Origin: Sclerodactyla briareus
Taxonomy: Eukaryota > Echinodermata > Holothuroidea > Dendrochirotida > Sclerodactylidae
Length of the DNA stretch: 64,000 bases
NCBI GenBank assembly: GCA_026419785.1
Contig: JAODTK010000311.1
Span: 1-64,000 of the forward strand
Direction of reading: 5' to 3'
Below the pieces are notes generated by a model. That model was not told the DNA's origin. It made no database searches and worked only from the letters and a program-made list of their open reading frames with translations. Of this stretch, positions 54,001-63,000 are shown in pieces. The first letter of the stretch is position 1. Each line of letters opens with the position of its first letter. A program made the position numbers and the translations under genes.

Positions 54001-57000
54001 CCACGGCGGGAGGACCCCCCGGCCTCATTCGATGCCATTTCTCCGTCCCCTCCCCTGCCGCCCGAGGCGTGGGACAGGCTTGTCCTGTCGGGGAGGCCGT
54101 CGGTTCTCCCGCCAAGAGGGGGGTAGGCCTTCCTTCCGTCTGGAGGATCGGACCCAGGCGGACCGAGAAGCTGATCTCCATTTTTTTGACCGTGCAGCGA
54201 GAATCGGTATCAAGGTCTCGTCTTCTCCAGCTTTGCTTAGCGAGTGTTCTCCCAGGTGACGCCATCGCAGACCCCCTCCTTGCGGGAGGTTATGGCGAGG
54301 GTCCAGTCGGCGTTTACTAGACTGACCTGCGCTCAGTTTTGCCCGCCTGCCCGTCAGGCAACGTCTTTGCGGTGGGATGTGTCCTACCGGACTTGAACTC
54401 CTTTCCTCTCTCTCCGCGGTCGCAACTCCTGAGCGCCCCTATTTTGGTCCCCAACCTCCTCGGAGGGTCTGTTTTCCCCAGTTCCGGGAACAGGAACGGC
54501 TTCCCCGGGTGGAAACGTACGGAATACGGGCGGACTGTCTTCCCGTAGGGCAGTCTTTCTGTCAGACCGCCGCGCTCGGGGGAGCTCTCAGGCGTCTCGG
54601 CCTCCCCGGAGTGCGAGGGTTCCCCACCCCCCGTAATCAGAAGGGAACCCGGCCAAGCGTCCCCGCAAGCCCAGGGGGGCATCATTCTCCCGCCGGGGCA
54701 AGGAGGGGATGCCTCCAGCCAGCCCGGGTGTAAGTGACTACCGGCCCCCTGTCCTGGAACCCTCCCGGCGACCCCCGCCTGTGGGGGTCGTCTCCGGGAC
54801 GTTGCGGGGGCGTGGCCCCTTGTCACCCCCCCTACCCTCGGTGGAGATCCTGGTGGACCTGGCCGCGCTCTCCCAGGGGTATCGTCTGGATTTTACCGCG
54901 CCTCCCCCGAGCTCCGGGCGTTTTTGGGCTAACGCATCCCCCGTGGGACCGCTCCCCTCCCAGGCGTCGTAGTTGGAGAGGGAGAATCTAAACCCTTTTG
55001 GTAGGCCACAGGTGGCCCATTACTCCCTCCTCCCGCAGGAAGTGCCCCGGTTTGTGGCGTCCTTCCCTGACGCCCATAGGGAAGGTTCGTGGCGGCCGAT
55101 ATTGAACCTGCGTCCTCCCAACCGTTTCGTCCTCCCACCCCACTTCCGCCTGGATACACTAGCGGTGATTTTCAACCACCTGCGGAGGTGTCTCTGGGCG
55201 ACGTCGGTGGACCTACTGATGCATAACTTGCATATCCCCGTCAGGCGGAGGATTCCTTCCCTTCCTGGCGCTTCCGCTAACCCCCCCGGCGTCCCTCCTA
55301 CAGTTTTACCAGTCTCCCGTTTGGTTGTCCGACGGCGCCCCGTGTGTTGACACGGGTCACAGGATACCATGGTGGCCCATCTGCGTCGCAGGGGGTCAGA
55401 TCTTCCCTCATCTGGACCGACTGGCTTATGCGTTGGGGACTCAGCGACGGAGGTTCAGAGGACCCCGCCCGGTTTCTGGACCTTTGGTGTGGTCGGAGCC
55501 CTGGGGATTGCTCGTCACTTCGCCAAGTCCGAACATTTCGGACTGTCCCCACAGACGTTTATCTATCGGGGCGAGATCGATTTAACGGACGGGGTGACCA
55601 CCCCCACCCTGTGGAGACTGCAAGCCGGGTGGTCGGCTGCTTCAAGGGCGAACTCTTCCTGCCGGAGGCGTGCTGGTTGTCCTCGGCTTTCATTGCGAAC
55701 CTGTGGACCTGGTCCCCTTTTTGCCTGCTGTACATGCGCCCCCTCCAGAGCCACCTCTTGGCGTGTTTGCGCCCGTTCGTCTCGGGAGCTGTTGGACGCC
55801 AGTTGCCATGGCAGCCACAAACCTTGACCCATCATCCGGTGTTGGCTGAACCGGGACAACGTCATGCAGGGGGTGGTACGGTTCCCCCTTCCCGTCCAAC
55901 TTTTTACCTCACTCGGACTCCTCGCTGGACTGTTGCGTTGGCTCACGTGTGAGATTCGGGAGTTACGGGGGACCCACATTAATGTGCTTCGAGTTGCTGG
56001 CGTTTGTCCGCGCCTTGCATTATTGCAAACCGAATTGCGGGGCCCCCCTCTCGTACTGGTCCCTTGTGACAGTACCACCCGCGGCGTAATCGTACATAAC
56101 CCAGCCAGGGCGGGTACCGCATTCGCGGGTCCTTTGGTCAGTGACCTAAGGCTCCTGTTTCCGGTGTGCCGCCAACGCACGGTGCGCTTTCAGGGTTTTC
56201 ACCTTCCGAGTTCAGAGAACTCCAATCGCAGACATGCTCTCGCGCATCACTCTTGCTCCGACGGAGTGGTCTCTCAACGTCGGAGTTTGTGCTAAGCGTT
56301 GTTCTAGGAGGCGTTTCACCATCGTCCGGAGGTGGACTTGTTTGCGTCGCCTCTCAACGCTAAGCTTGCCTCTCTTCTGCACACTAGTCCCGTCGAGGGC
56401 CCCTGGGTGGTCTATGCTCTGGGCTCTGTTTGGGCTTCTCGATGCGTACGGCCTTCCAGCCGTTCGGCCTAGTCGAAAGGTTGGCAGGGAGGCCCGTGTT
56501 GGGTCCCCATGATAGCGCCGTTTGCCGACCATGAGCATGGTTCAGGCCACTTACTGGCCGTTGATGGCGGGGGCGCCGCGAATTCTCCCCGGCTTCCGGA
56601 CTCCTGGTGCTTCGGGTCTGGGAACGCGCCGTCTGCATCCGGAGGCTCTGGGCCTGGTTGAGTGGCATGTGTCAGGGATTCCCTCCGCGCGTCGGGCCTT
56701 TCGGAGGGGGCTGCCGCGGTGGCGGACGGGGGCGGAGAGATTCCACACCGCCTGTTTTTTTTTGGTGATTCGCTGGAGGGGACGAGGGATGTGGTGTGGT
56801 GTCCGGTTCGGGCCCTCAACCTGGATCGGACCCGTCCCCCAGTGGTCGGTGTACGTCGCTGTTTGTTTTAACGCAGCGACCTCATACACGCGCCTCCAGG
56901 GATACGATCTCTCGCTGGATCAGCGTGATCCGCTGGGGTTCGAGCTCTCGATGTGTGCGGGGGGGTGCATCCTCCCTCGCTTTATAAAGGTGTGCCATTG

Positions 57001-60000
57001 GAGGAGACTCTACAGCTGCGAGAGGAAATCTCAGAATACCTTGATCGCTCCATATCTTCGGAACCTCCTGCGGAGTGAATCCCGAATGGCCACCGCTTTC
57101 CTCACGCGCGGAGGGTCGCGGTGACTGCGGGTTCCGGTTGGTGGCCCTCGCGCCGGGGGGTCACTGGACTCTAGGTAAGCGTCGGCTTTGTTCCCCTTCC
57201 CCCCCCCACCCGCTTGGATAGCTCGTAGAGCGTGTTGTGTTGGGCTGTGGCTGGTTCGGGGACATCCTGCCTGTGATGGGATGGTGCCCTGCTCGGATGT
57301 CTGTAGTCTGGTTTGACTGTGAGGCGGTACTCAGAATCTTTCTGATGGTGAGTGGTGTATTCCAGTTGGATTAATTCGCTCGCCGGCTTCCCACCTCCTT
57401 GCGGTGGGAGTCGGCAATTTGTGTAAGTCAGAAGGAAGTGCCTGAAGTAAGTAACCCCCTTCGTTAGGGGGGCTACGTTACGAGGGGACAACTTACCTTG
57501 GGACACCGCCCGTCTCCCCACTATGCCGGGGCCCTCGGGTGCTAGTTGGAAGGATAGTGCAGCCCGTACCGCTCCCAGCTAGTTACGGCTGCGTTCGGTA
57601 ACGGCGCTGTGCTTAACTCTTTTTGTGGTATAGGGTGTGTTGAAGCCGGCCGTTGGCCGAAAAGCAATTTGTAGGAAGTCCAGAAGGTAAGTTCCCCCTC
57701 GTAACGTAGGCCCCTTAACGAAGGGGGGTTGATCTATCTACTGCCTGAAGAGAAAATTCTGTTTGCATCGAAATAGGCAGGTTTGAGACACTACACGCTT
57801 AGAGCTCCAGCTTTAGTCCCATAGGTTTTTTTTTTTTCAATTCACAGTACACTCATCTGAGAGTCAGGAAGAGAAGGTTCCGAGAGGCAGAAGCCGGGAA
57901 GAGTGCAGGCCAAGAAATCCTTGTGTGACGAGAACGCAGAGCCACAGGCAAGGAGAATTAAAAGCCGCGGAAAAAAAGAGCGACCATCAAAGAAAAAAAA
58001 GGTTTTGTGCAATTGGTCAGGGGTCATGGTCATGGAAATCCTGGAAGAGTCATGGAATTTCATCAATGAGAATCCAGGCCTTGATAGATTTGAAATTCAA
58101 TGAAAAGTTGTGGATTCATGGGAGAGTCATGGATTTTTCCATGAAGTGCTTGTTGTTAGCTCTCCACAGATGTTGCTGTGTTGTCTGACTTCTTTTATGG
58201 TTGGTCAGTTGAAAATTATATGAAAATGCATAAAGGCCATGGGCAGTCCTTTATTGATCATGAAGAGTCCTGGAAATTGATTACCCGATTCCTGTAGGAA
58301 CCCGATGTTAGAATAGGAATGAAAGTCGTCTCTTCTCTACGGGACGTCATTCAGGCCATCTAGGATTAATTGGCGATTATAGTTACGCGAGCCAAAGTGG
58401 TCTAGTGGTTGGTGATATGCTTAGAACCCAGCAGTTGTGGGTCGATCCCAGAGGAGTCATGTTGGTTTCTCTCTAGGCAGGAAGCAATAAAAGTTTGGCT
58501 GCCAGGGTTAGCCGTCCCGAGTAATCGGGAAGAGGAAAGTTCGGTTTTGGGCTGCGCGAACTCTAACTACCGTTCATAGCGCCAGTTAATCTGGTGATGT
58601 TGTGCGTCCCGGCCGCGTTACGCTCAGCTGTGATGAGTACCTGGTGTTCGCAATGGGGGAGGAACTGCTTGTCCAGGCAGCATGGCCACGTCGTCTGGAC
58701 ATTATAGGCAGGTCGGCTAGCTTTCTTTTTTTTTTTTATAGGTACGAAGAAGAACGAAACTCTGCAAAACATCTTGCTCCCTCCTTGTCTGGAAAGATGC
58801 TCTTTCTCAACAGTGTCACCCACATCTCGGGCAGGAGAATGCAGAGTGGTTGCAGATTGGTGTCAGTGAGGCTTTGCAAGCAAGCATTCTGGGTTCCAAG
58901 TTCCAGCAGGATAGACGGTTTTTTCCCCAAGGTGGCTGTACTTGCGTTGGGAGGGGGAGGTCTCGGTTTTCACTTCATAGTTCACTGTGATGGGGGTTCA
59001 TTGGGTTGTGATTGGGATATTTGGAAAAAGTCATGTCAGTCGGCTGTGAGTGTGAGAAGATATTGGAAACTGCTTCTCCGGAATAGGGGTCGTGTCCTGG
59101 AGTAGTTTACTGTCTCTTTTCGTGGGGGGGGTTGTAAAATGACTGCCCCAGGAGCAGGTTGGGGTGGATTACACTCCGCCTCGATGCATGTGGCACTAGT
59201 CGAGAAGAGAGGCAAGTCATTGCCTGTGCTCGAATACGGTCAATACAGCAGGGTTGCTTGATGAGTCTAGCGTCTGGACGGTAGATGGTAGAAGGAAATA
59301 AAATTAAAAAAAAATCTTGCGTAGTCGTCCACCCATAATTTATTCCAAACTGCTTGTTCCTCTGGGAATAGATGGCTCTGCCAAAGTTTGTGCTTACTGT
59401 CACAAAACATTTCAGAGGAACTCTTCCAAATTGCGTTTTTTCTACTGAATTGAAATCAGCCCAATAATGAGACGTTTGATGTTTCGATTCTTCAAACCGC
59501 GTTCCATAGAGGCTATGAATGTCAGAAGAGTGTGTAGGAATTGAGTATAAAAGGACATTGTAATCTGAGTGCCATCATCATCTTCATATCCCAACAACGA
59601 GTCTTGCACAGAACGACGAGGATGCCTTAAACAAGGGCAGGAGGTCGCTTAGAGGGTAGGCCTCCCAGCAAGGAACCCCTGCCTCCAAGTCTAATGCTAA
59701 AAGCCAAAGGCCAGAACGATTTGAAGCAGGCAGACCTCTGAACAATATGTCACCCCCAAACAGAACGGGGGGGCATCAGTAATCTCCAAACCTGGGTTCC
59801 CCCGGGGAGGGCAGGGGGGAGGGAAATCTTCCTTCTGAGCCAGTGGTTCGCCCTCCCTGCTAGCGGAGGAAGGTCTCATCTCAAGAACCGTCTAGCGAGA
59901 TGGGCTAGTCCGAGAAGGGGGTCCACCACACTGGGGCAGCTAAGGACCCCCGGACAGGAAGCGGGGAAGGCGCAAAGAATAATCCCCGAGCGGCGAAGGC

Positions 60001-63000
60001 ATGCTCAACGCCAAGGACCCGGGCGACCAAAAAAAGGTCGTACCACCACGGTGCAACGATCAAGAGGACTGTCAACGTGTCAGTCGGGATCGGGCTGCAA
60101 CCACTCAAAAGAGGCAGGCGACGGCACCTCCGAAAACATCTCCCGAGAAAAGGTGGGTTTATTGTCCAGCCTATGTGATGTGGTGGGAAGTCTGGGTTAA
60201 AAGTGACTACCTCATGGGTTCAACTGGGGAAAAGGGGAAAGAAAATGACGGTGAGGGAGGAAGGAGGGGGTTCATAGATGTTTCATCTTGGGCTGATGTG
60301 GGGGTGGGGTAACAAGCTTTGTATTTTGTTGTTTTGTCTGAGTGGTCTTGGAGGTATGTGCGTGTGCCTTCAAAATCGTCTGAATTGGAATGTATCATGC
60401 TGAAATATCGGGTGGTTGGATACTTGCAGGGTTTGAGCATTGTACTGTGGCTAAGGACCCTACTAATTGCATGAATTTGCATATAAATTTAGAATTAGCC
60501 TGGAAGCTTGTGTACAAGATCTCATCCGATCGATGAATGGCTGGTGATGAGTAAGACTTTCGGGGGTTAAACCAGGCTCACTTCAGTTCTGAGAGTATCT
60601 CATGGCATAACTGTTGCAAAATTTATGACGTATTTCCAATTCACCTGAAAATGGTCAGGCAACGATCAACTCAAACGGAACAGATGAAAAAAGGACCATG
60701 TCAAAAGCCCCAACCAAAAATTAGCGATTATGGCTGTTTCCTGTTGAGTTTCAGCCACCCTAAATGAATTCCACCCTTGAATCACCAGAGTAATGATGCG
60801 AAAGTCGCGCTTTACTTTACACAGTAAATGAGGATATTTTGCAACATTATAGCAGGAAAAATATTAGTTAATATTCTTAAATAAAATCAATTAATTATCT
60901 TCCCATTATCTTGTGAACACTTTTGCAAGTTTTCAAACAGATTCCATTGTTAACTCTTTTGTCACTAGGTTGGAAATGGAAAAAGACATGTTTTGGATGG
61001 ATTGACTTTGTACAACACAGGGTCCCTAGTTACTCCTTGTGACATCACGTGCACATTGCGCCATAGCCGAATTGTCTCGAATCGGCTGGAATTGTTTTCT
61101 GAGGTTGGTTTCCAAATATACCAGATATAAGACCCAAAATAGGAGGTTATGTTTCACAGACGATGATACTTTGGGGAGGAGCTCAATGCCTTCGCTTTTT
61201 GTTCCTTCCAGGAGAAGGGGAGCATTGATAATGGTATCTGGAAATTGGAGGGAGGGGTGCCACATACGCATTTTCACATTGAGTTTTTTGCACTTTTGCA
61301 GACAATACATATTGTCTTACATGGTAAGTATGCATTGCATATTATTGTCAGGGAGATCTGGGGTAGTGTCACTAAGTGAAGTCACAAAATGGGCAGAATT
61401 AGCAGTCCAGATTTCCACTGACATTACAATATGTGGTTCCAAAATCTGGTTTGGTAACGGAGTCCGAAATGAGCTATTCATGAAGAAATTGAAACTTGTG
61501 AGACGAGAGAAGAGGTCTCTCTCCCCCACCTCTTCCCCCCCCCTCCCCCCCACATACCTGGGCTGTTCTTATCCGCAAGCTGCATTGTAATCTCTGATCT
61601 TCTTTCCTGCAGGCTGAAATCATCCCCTTCAACGATGTCTTCTCCCAAAAACAATCTCGCAAAGGTCACAGAGTCACCTGGTAAAGCGTCCCCTACGAAA
61701 GCAAGCTGCAGCACCCAGATTAACCCGACGCGTCAGCTCCCAGGAGTGCCGTCGCAGGAGGGCGCCTCTACCAGCCAGAGGAGGTTTGTCTAAGATTCGC
61801 CCCAAAAGTCAGGAATAACGGCCAAGAGCAGGAAGATGGCTGCTCCATCGTCCGGCCCGGACGACTCGTTGCCAGCATGGAAAATCAGCCATCCCCCCTT
61901 CCGTCCCAATCTAAGAGGAATCAACACCTGCCAAAAGGCGGCTGTTCTTGCAGCTGATAAGGAGGCAAAAAAGACAGAGCAATCCCAGGTCAAATCACGA
62001 GTCAGGCAGCCGCCCACCCAGAAGAAGGCAACGAGAGATTCCAGTTCATCCTCTAGTAGTTCGCTTACAACCGTCCCCATCCCCTAAAAAGAAATGGTAA
62101 CCTTCTCCTGCTAGTAAAGTGCTAGAAGCCGTGGCCGTCAAAATCCAAGCCACTGCCAGGAATTCTGCAACTAGGACGTCAGCGGATCGTCACCTGCCCC
62201 TTCAGCAATGTCTGCCAGGTCTCCGTCTCATCTCGATCCAAGACAACCAACCTCCCAGCCAAGAAGAGCATGAAAAGCAGGCAGTCCGGCCAACCCAAAT
62301 CAGCAGGGGTAGGCAACCATCCAATAAATGGCAAGTAGAGAGGTCTTCAAGGAAGTCTCGTCACTCGGTCCGCATCACACCGTCCCCCGGTCCGGGGCGC
62401 TCACAGAGGGGGAAGAATTCCAGCACGTGGGGGATGGGTGTATCTACTGGTAAGGACGACAAGGGGAAGGACCTTCAGAACAATCGCATGTCGAGAACTT
62501 GCCCTCCCCCCAGAGAAGCCCGCGCCAAAATCTTCTTCATCTCCTTCGAAAACAGCGGAGCAGCAATCCTAAATCCTAAAAAGGCAGGTGCTAGTAGAAG
62601 TCCTGCTAAAAAGACTCAACAGAGCCCAGTTAAAAACACACAACGAAAGAGGGTACCCACGGTTGTCACTCCGTCAACAAGATCGTCCAGGTCAGACAAG
62701 AGTAAGATCCCCCTGCCCGTAGGTATTCCGCCATCTAACGATGGCGATGATGACATGTGCTCAGAATTCCCCATCAATCACCTTCAAAGTCACCTGCTAA
62801 ATCCTCAAAGAGGTCCCCAAGACCTCAGTCAAAATCCCCCCGCCTTCCCCGGTAAAGAATCAGAAGAGTGCAGTAGCAAAGTCCCCACCGAAGGTGCGAC
62901 GGGTTGCCAACAAAGATGGCAGGGTTGCCGAAGACGACTGCGGCAGTGGCGAAGAACCAGGCTTCACCATCTAAGAGACAACATTCGCCGACGAAGAAAG

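Larger units (their letters stand above)
46181..57730 (+). mobile_element. DIRS retrotransposon 1 with ITRs, ICR and decayed gag-RT-RH-YR
   Basis: DIRS elements replicate through reverse transcription and integrate circles with a tyrosine recombinase. Here inverted terminal repeats at 46181-46350 and 57540-57730 match over about 135 bp, and an internal complementary region at 57423-57499 is complementary to both element ends joined together, predicting the circle junction. Between them lie + strand remnants of gag, reverse transcriptase, RNase H and tyrosine recombinase in DIRS order, all with frameshifts. At 11.5 kb it is about twice the usual size, because a 4.7-kb AT-rich block (47000-51720) with no recognised DIRS sequence lies between left ITR and gag. 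It occupies Pds5 intron 19 in the sense orientation. Confidence 0.88.
45612..57847. other. Pds5 intron 19 (12.2 kb)
   Basis: About 570 bp of anonymous sequence, then DIRS 1 (46181-57730), then about 115 bp ending in the T-tract of the exon 20 acceptor. No exon was lost that I can tell. Confidence 0.75.
58002..59611. other. Pds5 intron 20
   Basis: Contains a SINE family 2 copy (58385-58730) followed by a SINE family 1 copy (58838-59210); the remainder is anonymous. Confidence 0.6.

Noticed and set aside
58395-58470. Functional tRNA gene
   Set aside because: A and B boxes are present, but there is no paired acceptor stem, and the sequence continues into a body shared with another locus, so it is a SINE head.
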